Part shown: positions 27,593 through 38,384 of the stretch, piece by piece | Position numbering within the stretch: position 1 is the stretch's first letter | Layout: each line of letters opens with the position of its first letter | The notes under the pieces: model-generated | The model's database searches: none | The model's input: only the letters and a program-made list of their open reading frames with translations | What the model was told of the DNA's origin: nothing | Source of the DNA: Nemopilema nomurai | Lineage: Eukaryota > Cnidaria > Scyphozoa > Rhizostomeae > Rhizostomatidae | Assembly: GCA_003864495.1 (NCBI GenBank) | Contig: ML133456.1 | Span: 621,255 to 685,254, forward strand | Reading direction: 5' to 3' | DNA length: 64,000 nt | Made by a program: the position numbers and the translations under genes

Positions 27593-28444
27593 TTCGCACC
27601 ATCTTGAAAGCATGCAGATTTCAGATTTTTACTAATAGGCAACATGAGCTACCTTCACCTTGCTCTCTAACACCCATCAGGTGAGACAGTTTTCCGAACT
27701 TGGACGTATACTTGAAGGACAACTGTTAAACATGAATATAGATCTTCCACAGTCTCACTTTTTGTCTTTTCAAGAATGATCACAAGTGTTTAGTTACAGC
27801 ATAGAAATGGAAGCACTTGCATCACAACTGAAAGCACTTAGTCGAACTCTGTCATTAAGCAGTCACTCTGCAGTCTCTTCCAAGCCATCAGCATTAACGA
27901 TGACGACAAAGAAGAGCTGCAATTACAGACATCTTAAATATCAGCACTTTTCGTTAATCCGCTCAAAACAGACTAGGTCGTTTCCTAGACATCGAATTTT
28001 TGTGTTAATTGCTGCAATGGCATAAATTATGGAGAAGAATATTTCAATGACCGATTAAGAAGACCCTTCTTAAATGTATGAATTCTCTCGTCTGTTTTTC
28101 TTTACACGCAGTAATGTTCTGAAAAGCGACTAAACAGCTTGCTAAATTGCCAATCCTTTTGAATTAATATTTAAAGCATTTCAAAGAAAATGAGGTCATG
28201 GCTAAACTTGATGTTTCCCGTTTGCGTGAATAATCTCTTTATTTCTTTACATTCTCGATTATTTCCGTCTAGGATCTGAAACGCATATGCCGATGGCAAT
28301 AAATGTTGCTCGCATTTGTTACTAAGAGACAGTTCCATCTTGCACGGAATGAACTAATCCACTTGCAATGGCGACTGACTTCACTGGAGGTCATTTAATG
28401 CCAGCTGCTGCCAGGGATTCCACCTAATTGAATCTGAAGTAAAT

Positions 28445-29160
28445 TCAAAAAATCAAATTCTCATTACGTAAGATGAGGTTATTATTGCCGCTAAAAATTC
28501 CTAATGCTCTTTGATGTTCTTGCCAAAGGATGAAAAGATGCTCTTCTACGCTCAAATTTATCAATTTTGTTCCAAGAATCCACTTTTCAATATGAATAGA
28601 GAGATGTTTGGCACTCGCTAGATAATGACTGCTTGTTAGAAAACTTAAAGGACGTTTTGCAGTGCTTTTCTAATCAATGATTGATTAAATAAATTAAGCT
28701 ACAAACAATAAGAACCGAATTAGCTAAAGCAATTTTATACAAAACAATACTTCAAACGATTCTAACTATCTTCTAATTTCATTTTTACAATATTTCCAAT
28801 TTTACTCTGCGTCATCTTAAAGTCAGTGAAAATATTTTTTCTCCGCATCACTCTTGCAGAAATATTCTAAACGGATTTCTTCATACTCAGGTAATATAAA
28901 CTTTTCTATTCACATCGAGCTGTGTATTTAAGCTGCTTCCCATCCCAACTATAGCACAAAAGCTTCTTGTCTCAATATGAGTAAGAAAACTTTAGGCCAC
29001 ACCAGTCGAAGCAGCACGTGTAGGCCTTTGGTAGCTTCCTACAGATCAGTTGGATTGCTATGGTATAGTAGTAGCCATAGTAGCCGTTACTAGTTGATGC
29101 TATTACTTTGCTTCTTTCAGGAAAAATTGCTAATAGATCAACGACAGTGCAACGAAAGTC
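28445..29160. other. Arm-specific block, left version
   Basis: About 0.7 kb with no partner. It stands opposite the largest right-arm-specific block (43,395-47,295). No gene or element ends recognised. Confidence 0.6.
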
Positions 29161-32100
29161 AGATGTCTATGAATTAAAACTCTGCTGATAATGTTGTCAA
29201 GGTGAGGAGCTAATTTTTCCAATCGTTATGTAGGCGTCCAACAAAATATCAACCTTTCCAGAAGTTTCTTTCATCAGGCACATGTTTGCGATTAAAAGCC
29301 TTGGAAAATTAAATCACAAGTCGTCAGGATGCGGTCACATTGCGTAGGAGAACTAAACCGTTGGGGTGGAGCCATTTGAAGAGCTGGAGGAAATTCTTGG
29401 ATTCATCGTAAGTTTCTCGTCCATATCCGTTGCGGTTCTTGGTGAATTATGCAGGACCGTTAGAACTGCTGGTAAAATAATGAGGATTCTGTTGGATTAT
29501 GAAATCCCATAACTATTTACGAATGGATAGCCTAACGGACTAGCAAACCACATCAACTTAATACTGTTTCTTGAACAGTTTTTTGTATGAGTGAAACACT
29601 TGGCTATAACATGAGAACGTGCAGCCAAACGACACTTAACTTATTTGATATACGGATCCATTCTTGTTAACAAATGAATCCACTCGCAGGAAACCGCATT
29701 ACTCAAGCTGATGTGAGAAAACCTTGAAAAGACAGCTTGGAGAGTTTGGGCTTTTCCATGCCACAAGGTGCCCAGAAAACAAGTCACCTTTGATGGTAAT
29801 ACGCATTTCAGTGGATACAGGGAATTTCACGATTCTCGTCACCAGAGCGTCTTATGTTACTCGCTGCTCGTACCTTTAGGCCTGAAATACTTTGAATCCT
29901 TGGTTATTATATTTTGAATTCCACATTTTAATTCAGGAAAGTTTGTTGATAGAAATATTCTACATCATACAAGCACACGCGCTCAATCCGTTAGATCTGT
30001 TTAAGGGTTATCAACAAATTACACTAAGTCCATGAAAAGAAAGTAATTCGCAATTGCACAAATTTGCCGGCTCTCAAACAAAATTATTGCATCATATACA
30101 TTCTTGTTATTAAGACGCTTGCGCGGATTTATCTGTTTGGATAATAAAAGCATGCTCTTTTGCAATCTCTTTTCATGCACTTTCAATATTTGCAATACTA
30201 TTATGAAACAAAGTATACGAAAATGTCAAACAAAATGAGATCTAGTTCAAACCTGGATCGACACTCAATACTTCCTTTGAAAGTTAAGGACCCTAAGCTT
30301 TCATACGTGGCTATGTTTTACTGCCTGCATCCTTGATCCCGAATGTGGACAGTGTCTTTCTTTATCATTGCAATTGTCATCATGCTTTTTCCTCAATATA
30401 AATCTTATTACAAAGTGTCACCTTTCCAAACACTCATCACATTCCCTTGTGCAAAGAATTCTTCCAAACATTTGCTCCTAATAATATCAGTTTTGCTAAA
30501 TTCCTTTGTAGCAACGAGAAAATAATTGCTTGAAAAACTGAAAACAAGTTAGAAATACTATGATGTTGGTACTAATGCCTGGCCTCACTTGGACTACAAA
30601 GACTGCTTTAGAAATTACAAAAATGGATAGCCTGTATAAAATAAATACGTATTGCTTGAGATGGAGGCCTAAAACAGTTCATTTCCCAAGAAACGTTGCT
30701 TTGGCCTTAATTTATTGCAGCGTACATCCACAACCATTTTGTTTTGTGAGGCTTTCTCGCATGTACAGGCCACGACTTTGAAGCACAGCTCTTTACTCGC
30801 TTCTAGCATCTTTACTTCAAGAAAAACTCAATTAACTTTCTCCTCAACTTTGCATTGGCCTTTGCCTTTTCATTTTCTATTTTCGATCTTAAACATCACA
30901 CTATCAGTGTTAACTTCCCTGTTACAACTATGATCACTTTATAAGAAATCTGTCTCTGACCCAAGGTAATAGTTTTTGTTCGGGCTAAAGTTGATTTGAG
31001 TCAATTCATTCAAATTGAAAAGGTAAATTTAAAAATTCTGTCTCTTTTTCTTAAATGATGGACCTTCAGAGCACTAACTTAGAATGAAACTTGGCCCTGG
31101 ATAAATGAAATCGAGCTGTAGTTAGCAAAACACTTTTTTCTGCTTTGTTTGCTTTCCTTTTGACTACCCAGACTTTCTTCTTTTCATAGACAAGTGTTGC
31201 GAAACCGATGTCAAGAATTTTTGACACAAGTAATCAAGAGCTAGACTCATTTTCTCTCGCTGTTTGTATTTGGGTTTCCTTTTGCAATATCTCTGGAAGA
31301 AAAGCACTTGAGACTTGCTAAACCGCCTTTCGTGAGCTGGTGTCATTTCCTCAGAACCCATTTGCCTTCTCCTTCTTTCTGTATGACCCAGGCTAGTGGA
31401 GACAGAGTAACTTTGTTCTCTCAATGCTTCCTTCTGTCATACAAATCCGCAGTGTTCCCCTCAATACGGGATTAAGTTGCACCCTTTGTCAAAAGCCTCT
31501 TCTAATAGGGTTGCGAAGAATAATAAACACACATTGTCGAGTTTGTTAAGAGTTACTCAGACACACATTCAAACCAAACTGGGTATGGTTAATGATTTGA
31601 TTACCAATCAAGCTTTTTCAAACTTCAGACACAAAGTTGATTTTCGTGCACGATCTGCCATCAATTCGCTGGTAGACACCTGAAATTTGTGCATAGCACC
31701 GCCACAATTGCTTGTGGGTTGCTTAACAATGGCTCCATTGCCTTTCGGTCTTTTCCCATTGATAACAATTGCAAATCGGTTTAAACTGCTTAGAAAATTA
31801 TGGCCGTTACACCTGATATCTATTTCTTCAAACAGGCCGCTAACCGCAGTAACCAGTGCTCAGATTATGCCATCTGATGACAACAATAGTGACTAGTCAG
31901 AATTCATATTATGTTAATCAGACGGTAATTTATATATCCTAAACTAAATATTCATTTAGGAAATGCATAAACTACTTGTTCCAATCATGTACCACAGGGA
32001 ACAACAGACATCAGAGGGTGACACAATGTAAAGAAGAACCGCAATAAATATAGCGAATAAAATAAAGAAGGAAGAGGGTGACTTTTCCCCATAAATAATT

Positions 32101-34020
32101 CCTGCATGGGGACCAAGTTGGCGTAAAGCTTTTGAATTCGCGTATACTGCTTTCAAATTTCAGACTCGGCATGAGCTTTCCTTGTGGAGTGTTAAACTGG
32201 GACTGAAATACGTACAACACAAGTTTCTTGCATTAATCTTCCAAGATCTTTTTCAAAGGAGAATCATCAGAGATTGAAACACCAGTGTCCTCATTACCAA
32301 TGAAATATAAGGTGACCAATGTGGTAACCGCTACCTTGATCAAAAGCATGTTTTAATTATCAAGTTTTGCTAGTTGTGATTTGATCACCTCGTTCTAACT
32401 GAATGACAGGAAACCAAAATTCCAAATTTAATTTCAGAGCAGATGTTATTATTTAACACGAAATCTACCTGACACTGTGTTTGCATTGAGATAAAAGCAG
32501 GCTGGAGTTTTATTGAGTTCCAACTTTCACTTTGGCTATTTCTGAAGCTTGCTAAAGTGACACAGGAACTATTAAGATTACCATTTCCCTTCTAATGCAG
32601 TGCATAATGTGCTTTTCATACGAACAGTCTTCTTTATCACGGTCTTAGCTGTAGAGAGAATAAATTATGGCTCCATTCATGGGTCAGCTCCATTGAGAAG
32701 GATGGACTTGCTTTGAGGAAAACGGGCAACATAAATCCTGCAGATTATCAAGAGGGTTGTAGGATTAAGTTGCCGTTCTTGTCTTTCAATGAACAAAACA
32801 GTGCAGAAAGATTCCGACATGAGACAAAAATCGAAAAAGGCAATATTGCAAGAAATGTTTCTTTAATAGGAGACATTTAATCAAGCCTTAAGAAGCACCA
32901 AAGGAAAGTGGAGGAAACCCCACGCAGGGTGCTTCCTATTAGCATTATTTCTCATAATCAAGTAGAAATACACTAAATCGTAAATTAAGATTGATAATGA
33001 TTTGAATCAAATGTTTCGTTGACAAATAAAGACAAAATTGAAGCTTCGCCTTTGTTTTGTTTCTTTCTATGTCCGTTAGTTTGTATTTTTTGCCTATTTT
33101 TTACTTTTTTGTTTTTGGTGTCTACCTCGTATTGCATGTTAAGTTGACCTATTACGAAGTACAAGAGAATGTATGGCATTAGATCCAAAGTAAAGGTATA
33201 TGCTCCTGTGGATGGCTAATGTTTCGTAAATAATGACTTGAAACAGTATCTATGGCGAATGATGTCAAAAATAAGACTGTGTCTCTTATGAATGCAGTTT
33301 CGATTCATTTTAATGCATCATGCACATAACGGTAGAACACACACGTTGGTATTACAGATGGCCACGCCTGCATCTTAGAGACAATCCAAATCAAAGGTGG
33401 CGCTACTTATCGCAAAGCCCTTCTCGAGAACTGTGTAAATCGTTCTTTTTTCCTAAAGTTGGCTCTTGTTTGCCAATTCTAAATCTTGTGCCATTAATGA
33501 ATGAGTCAATCGGTCCGTGCCTTCAATGCTACCGTCCTAAAATCCCATTACAAACATGGCTACACTCACGTGTAAAAGGGCCTAAGAATCTCAGTAAACG
33601 TGTGTATCTAATCTGGAGCCAACTTACATGACGTGACAACTACAAATGCAAACTGCTGAAATTCGATGAAGGATAAACTGTGAAACGTCTTTGTGGCTCT
33701 TGGTAATCCCTTAATTTACGGAACAACTTGAAGACCACTTGACTTTCGTAAACACATTATACGTTTATATATAATTGCATTTTCGTTGGCTTATCTCAGC
33801 AATAAGTGCGATCGGATTTTGATATCGTAATTCATAGTACTGAGCGCATGCCTTTATACCTGTTTATAATCGGAATGACTTGAAACAGTTATGCTAATTA
33901 AGTAATGGAATCTCAACATGGCTGCTTACTCTTACTATCCTTGGAGATGTGTGTTGGTTTTTTTGAAGTTTTGGACTTGCCAATTGTCTTATTCCCATTG
34001 TTATTGACTCGTACCTTTTA
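29161..34020. other. Inner left arm, highly conserved with right arm, no supported gene
   Basis: This stretch pairs with 38,563-43,394. Sampled pieces differ by about 1% (33,300-33,950), and I found no difference across about 360 bp at 31,140-31,500. Several open frames of 60-86 codons (for example 31,164-31,424 minus) are identical in both arms. They have non-ATG starts, no known motifs, and lie in DNA that is conserved throughout, so coding is not supported. Confidence 0.6.
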
Positions 34021-35535
34021 CGAAAATTACGGATAGGGATCTCAAATTTGGATGTTTTGGTTGGCACTTAGAACAAAAAGGAAAAAGGTTCGGTTTAATG
34101 CTTGCTTTGATATTTGTTGGAAAGGAGAAGGTGTTGTTTCAAAGTTGCTGCCTTTGCATGGCTGTCTTTGTACACAGAGACTTGTGGCGCGACTTGTGGT
34201 ACCCATTGTCCAACGTAATCATGTCATCTATTGTATAGTTGCCGTTTCCACCTTCCATTTAGCAAAATATGTCTTCTTATGAACACATATTTTATTAATG
34301 ACAGTGACTGTGGTTTTAGATTGCTGCATTTTATTGTGCGCCCAGAACGATACAAAGTGCCTTGTATAAAACTTGAGTACTAGAAGAGTCAAGATCTCTC
34401 AATAGTTGGAAATGGTCCCTTAATTTGTAATGAAGGATTCAATAGAACAATGTCTGTAACATGAAGACAGTTGGCGATTCTAAAGGAACGAAGGTGTTGA
34501 GTAATCTTAGCAAAATACAGAGCTTTATGTATGTAGCTGCATTATACATTGAAGGCATGTATAACTTAAGATCATTAGATATCTATCTATATCATCTATA
34601 TCTATAATATATCATGATTTCTGTTTTTATCGTTACATATTTGGCTATTTCACTACAACCTATTGAAATGATAATAACATACTCTTGTTAGTATAGTTGC
34701 ATATGATAACGAATAATAATGATAATTTCATTTAGTTTGATAGTATGCTAAAAGTGATAATATAGTATGATCACGTGTCTCCAATGAAATTTCCTTAAAC
34801 ATTGTATGAAACGAGGATTTTGAATATCTGACTAAAACATGCTACGAAGGGTGTGCCTAGCCTCTGTTAGAGGCTGACCTCTTCTCAAATGACGCGGTGA
34901 CTTCATGCCAAGGAAGCATACCACATCCAGTCGACTTCTTACTTGCATTACAAAATCAAAACGATTGTTGTCTGATCTAACGAAGGGGGGGGGGGGGTTA
35001 TTTGGCTTCGAAGTTTACCAATTCTAATGAAACTGATGTCATCGTAAAAATTCAAGCTTTTAATGTGAAAGTTTATTCGTGCAATCAAACTTAGCGTAAT
35101 TAAGCGCAAAATTTCCTCCAATACTTTGTATTTTTTCTGCAGTTATGTAACTGCATCAGCTTATGTAATGGAGAATTAAATTAGAAAGCAAGCATATTGA
35201 AAATTGTGCAGCCAATATATTCGATTTCTGCCTTTTCTCTCCAAACATTTACGTAACATATTGAGGCGATGATGGTTATGCCGATTTCAAATCAATAGAC
35301 TCGTTCTTTATGACTGCGCCTTCCTCTATTCTCCGGCTGTTTTAATTAGAAAGAACTAAAGACTAAAGATGCAATAAAGAGCCAGTATGATCACTATACA
35401 GCAAAAATATACAAAAAGACTCAATATGCATGACATTCCCTAAGCCAACCCACCGTTATTACATTTTAGCTGCTATTAAGGAAAGTCTTCACCATACATA
35501 AGTTGTTTTCTTCTTCATCTTAATCATAAGATTAT
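34021..35535. other. Spacer, proximal part, no gene seen
   Basis: Unpaired DNA inside the inverted repeat. It holds an ATCTAT-rich run near 34,575-34,610, a short hairpin (GCCTCTGTTAGAGGC, about 34,859-34,873), a 13-base G run at 34,985, and a minus-strand AATAAA near 35,072-35,077. The AATAAA could serve as the distal polyadenylation signal of the receptor gene. Confidence 0.5.
34985..34997. repeat. Poly-G tract
   Basis: Thirteen consecutive G in the spacer. Confidence 0.9.
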
Positions 35536-36477
35536 CTATATTGTTTCAATACGTTGTTTATAACAAGGCAAAACCTTCCTGCGAAGCGATGCAGTGAGCC
35601 TTTTAGATCGTACGAAGTAGACAATTGGATTCATCAAACTGTTCAACAGAATACAGAAGGTAACCCACATCATCTTGCTGTAATTGGCAGCTGAGTTCCA
35701 ACAAAATGATGGTTCAAGAATGCCCATGATCTTTGTGATGAGAAGTGGGCCATAGCAAATGACTAGAAAGCCAATGATGATACCTACTGTTTTAGTTTTG
35801 GCTTTCTCCCTGCTCTTTCTAGTGACAGTTCCTATTTCCTCTCTGGATATTCGACCAATAGAAATTACTGTATTTCTCTGTTTCCTTGTTACACGATATA
35901 TTGAAGCGTAGGAGAAGATTATAGACAACGTTGCAATCAGCATATAAGTCACGTTTATAGAACTATTCACCAGAATATCATATTGCACAAAGTTGATAGA
36001 GCCAAATGTCAATGTCCAGAGGCCCCCAATGACAATGCCCAGGATCAAGTGCTTGGAGCATGTTGCTTTGGCGTGGTACTTGAAGGGGTGACAAATGGCC
36101 AAGTATCGGTCAATGCTGACCAAGGACGTGAAGACAAAAGATGCACCACTGCATTTGTAAACAACGATGAATAGCAAGTCAAGCAACGTTTCCCCGACTT
36201 TGTACTCGGTGACAAGTTGCAGCAGATGTGCCATGAACAGGGGTTGACAAATGTACCCCACCAGCAAGTCACTGGTGCATAACAACCCTAGGAGGACATT
36301 CGAAGGCACGTGCAGCGATCGGTCCATACACAGAGTGACCATGAACAGCGTATTTCCAATGATTGTCGAGATTGCCACCAACGTGTCCAGCACAAGCAAC
36401 ACGATGACTTGTGTGGAAACAGCATTGGACAAAGTAGTTGTGTTTGTGCCATTGCATAGCAGCAAATCATAATGCAT
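35536..36477 (-). CDS. Intronless class A (rhodopsin-type) G-protein-coupled receptor
   Basis: A 313-residue seven-helix plasma-membrane receptor, complete from the first ATG after an in-frame TAA 12 codons upstream. N-glycosylation sites lie at residues 9 and 12. TM1 (about 24-50) has GN at 41-42. TM2 (60-84) has SD at 69-70. TM3 ends in DRY (123-125). TM4 has Trp154. TM6 carries CYGP (241-244) in place of CWxP. TM7 has NPIVY (283-287). The TM3 position that normally holds the disulfide cysteine is Leu99, the short second extracellular loop has no Cys, and TM5 lacks its usual Pro. These absences are known in the melanocortin/EDG/cannabinoid/adenosine (MECA) branch, to which many cnidarian orphan receptors are loosely assigned. 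The ligand is unknown. It is single-copy here, in the palindrome spacer. It is intact, with no frameshift. Confidence 0.93.
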   Translation of the reverse strand: MHYDLLLCNGTNTTTLSNAVSTQVIVLLVLDTLVAISTIIGNTLFMVTLCMDRSLHVPSNVLLGLLCTSDLLVGYICQPLFMAHLLQLVTEYKVGETLLDLLFIVVYKCSGASFVFTSLVSIDRYLAICHPFKYHAKATCSKHLILGIVIGGLWTLTFGSINFVQYDILVNSSINVTYMLIATLSIIFSYASIYRVTRKQRNTVISIGRISREEIGTVTRKSREKAKTKTVGIIIGFLVICYGPLLITKIMGILEPSFCWNSAANYSKMMWVTFCILLNSLMNPIVYFVRSKRLTASLRRKVLPCYKQRIETI

Positions 36478-37093
36478 CTCCAGGAGAGGAAGGAAGGAGC
36501 TGCTGATGCCTTAGATTCTAATATGTCACTTCTGTTAACTGCACTCAATGTTTGTATGAATATTCTTATGCTTAATATCAAAGTAGTTCATCGAAACCTT
36601 CGCCGTTCATCTAAAGCGGGCCTCGGCCAGAGCTGCTTTCTGAACTCTACTCTAAACTCGTGAAGTACTTTCTCAAAACGCGCAGGCCTTGCTTCAATAT
36701 ATATTTTACGATTCCATTTGTTGACACAATTGTCGCTAATTAACCTACCTCACCACAAGTTTCTCGATTTTAATAAGTAGCTATGCAAATATTTTCGATC
36801 CTCTGCAATAACTTTCTGGCGTAATACGTTTTGTATTGTGTCTGCTTGGCTCAATAGGTGTTGTAGAATGTATAGCATTCAATTCTCCTTTCGAGGTATG
36901 CCTTCTTTACAACGCCATCACAATTTCAATTAGAATCGAATTATTTAGCTGAAACACTATAGATAATACAAAGCTGCATGCTATTATGAATTGCAAAACA
37001 TCTTCAATGTTAGCACCGTGAAGTGTTAACCCATTTACTTGAAATCTTGAATTTACCCAGTTTTGGACCCGTCTCTTAAAATAAATACAACTA
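36478..37093. other. Upstream region of the receptor gene
   Basis: Non-coding. A minus-strand AT-rich TATA-like stretch lies near 36,695-36,710, about 220 bp upstream of the receptor start. It is the only promoter-like feature seen and is weak evidence. Confidence 0.3.
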
Positions 37094-37479
37094 CACGCTT
37101 TTTTTATAAGGAACCTACATGTAGAAGGCCGAAATATTTAAAGAACTTTTATTACTAAAAACGAAATCACTAAGCAACTCTTCGATTTGAAATATTCTTA
37201 TAACTGCAAGCATCAAGAACTAAATAGCCGGTTCCATTCATTCGCAGCCAATACTGACATAGATTGTTTGCTATTCGTGGGTCAAGTGCTTCGTTGAGTA
37301 GTTTCCGCATATGCTGTCTCGCCCCTCTCTCTACTAAGTGTTAAGGCTTATTGTTGTCAAAACACTGAAAGTGAGAACTTAAGGAACTTTTAAGGAACTT
37401 TTGGTAGTAAAATCTGATGATTTGAGGTCTACGAATAAGGAACTTTTGGAACTAGGCCTTGAGGTAGGTCGTATGCGTG
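37094..37479. mobile_element. Second copy of MITE family A, right end damaged
   Basis: Same orientation as 23,869-24,265 and similar over nearly its full length, with many substitutions. The left TIR (CACGCTTTTTTTATAAGGAA) is intact and preceded by TA. At the right end the terminal GCGTG followed by TA survives, but the adjacent TTCCTTATAAAAAAA part is missing or replaced. It sits about 620 bp upstream of the receptor gene. Confidence 0.8.
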
Positions 37480-38075
37480 TAGTAAGGATGATCATTTCTA
37501 AGGCGGTCTCTAAAAATCGGTTGCATGGCCAAGTTGTTTGCCCCTAGCATCGTACAGATCTTGTTTTCACAGGCACAACATACTACTGCACTAGAGACAC
37601 ATGCTGTTAAGTCTTAACCTCGCTGGTTCGTAAAAAAGCTTCAATGTAATCTCAATTTCGTAAAAGGCCACAAAGGGAAAGAGACTTTCAACTACTCAGA
37701 CCAATATATTCAATTCGTTTGTCTTATACTGCAGACCTACCGACAGCTGTAACAACTAGAATTTGATTTACATCTGAACCAAAGCTTACCAGATTTGTTC
37801 GCTTAAAAAAAGATTTAATACCGAATGTAAAGGTTCCAATGTACCAGAGCAGACTATTCATAAGATTTCTGCAGTCTTATCTGAAACTCTACTTCTGTTG
37901 AGAACAATAAGATTCTGTCTAGGAACACTCTGACTGCTCATTCAAGCAACAATTATGCCGTTCTTCAGTCTTCTGTTGCTGATACTTTGAATGCACACTA
38001 ATCAGCCAGCATTATTAATTCGCTTTCAAAAATGATTTGGGATTTAAAGCTTTTACGTCAACGACTCTAGCACCC
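37480..38075. other. Spacer, distal part, no gene supported
   Basis: No intact gene. A short plus-strand stretch near 37,897-38,000 reads ENNKILSRNTLTAHSSNNYA and may be an upstream piece of the relic at 38,076. Confidence 0.35.
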
Positions 38076-38384
38076 TGCTTCGATGGAAGATACCACGAAT
38101 CCAGATTACCAGCGGGGCGCAGAAGTCGGGAAAAAGGCCAGCAAAATCAGATCATGCAAGACCCATTCATTACTGCGAAAAGTTAGTTTACTTCGATAGA
38201 TCCGGTGGAAATTAATCTTTTTATGAAATTTCTGAACATTGAAGTGGGGAAGGCCCGGGATTGCACTGATCTTTTGATTAAGGTCCGTGGTACTGTTGAG
38301 GTTTGTGGTAAATTGGATTGTCTGCACTCTCTACGTCACCGGATGGCTTTGATGAGTTTTACAAAGCAACATGATTTTCTATAG
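38076..38384 (+). pseudogene. Possible coding relic of unknown family
   Basis: About 102 codons in one frame with a single internal TAG (38,184) before the terminal TAG. The part after the stop includes FMKFLNIEVGKARDCTDLLI and then a Cys/His-containing stretch, and looks protein-like rather than random. No start codon, splice sites or known domain were identified. It may be a fragment of an old mobile-element protein or of a host gene. Confidence 0.25.

Larger units (their letters stand above)
10476..34020 (+). repeat. Left arm of giant inverted repeat
   Basis: Almost the whole segment is the reverse complement of 38,563-64,000, in matching order. Anchor pairs read by eye: 10,476 with 64,000; 12,490 with 61,986; 13,109 with 61,368; 15,000 with 59,960; 18,300 with 56,470; 22,050 with 54,050; 25,100 with 50,110; 28,025 with 47,720; 30,500 with 42,050; 31,900 with 40,680; 33,950 with 38,630. 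Homology stops near 34,020 after a GTACCTTTTA block (partner near 38,563). The outer end is not visible because the right arm is cut by the window edge. About 5 kb of this arm, in several blocks, has no partner. Confidence 0.95.

Noticed and set aside
30715..30933. 72-codon frame identical in both arms (41,628-41,846 minus)
   Set aside because: It lies in the same highly identical inner-arm DNA; low-complexity Ser/Leu/Phe composition and no recognisable family.
31164..31424. 86-codon minus-strand frame identical in both arms (41,145-41,405)
   Set aside because: The start is TTG, no domain is visible, and the surrounding DNA is equally identical, so conservation reflects recent duplication or conversion and not coding.
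32892..32935. 44-nt hairpin (GAAGCACC...GGTGCTTC) conserved in both arms
   Set aside because: Considered as a small RNA or histone-type stem-loop, but the stem is short and interrupted, does not match the histone element, and conservation is expected from the duplication.
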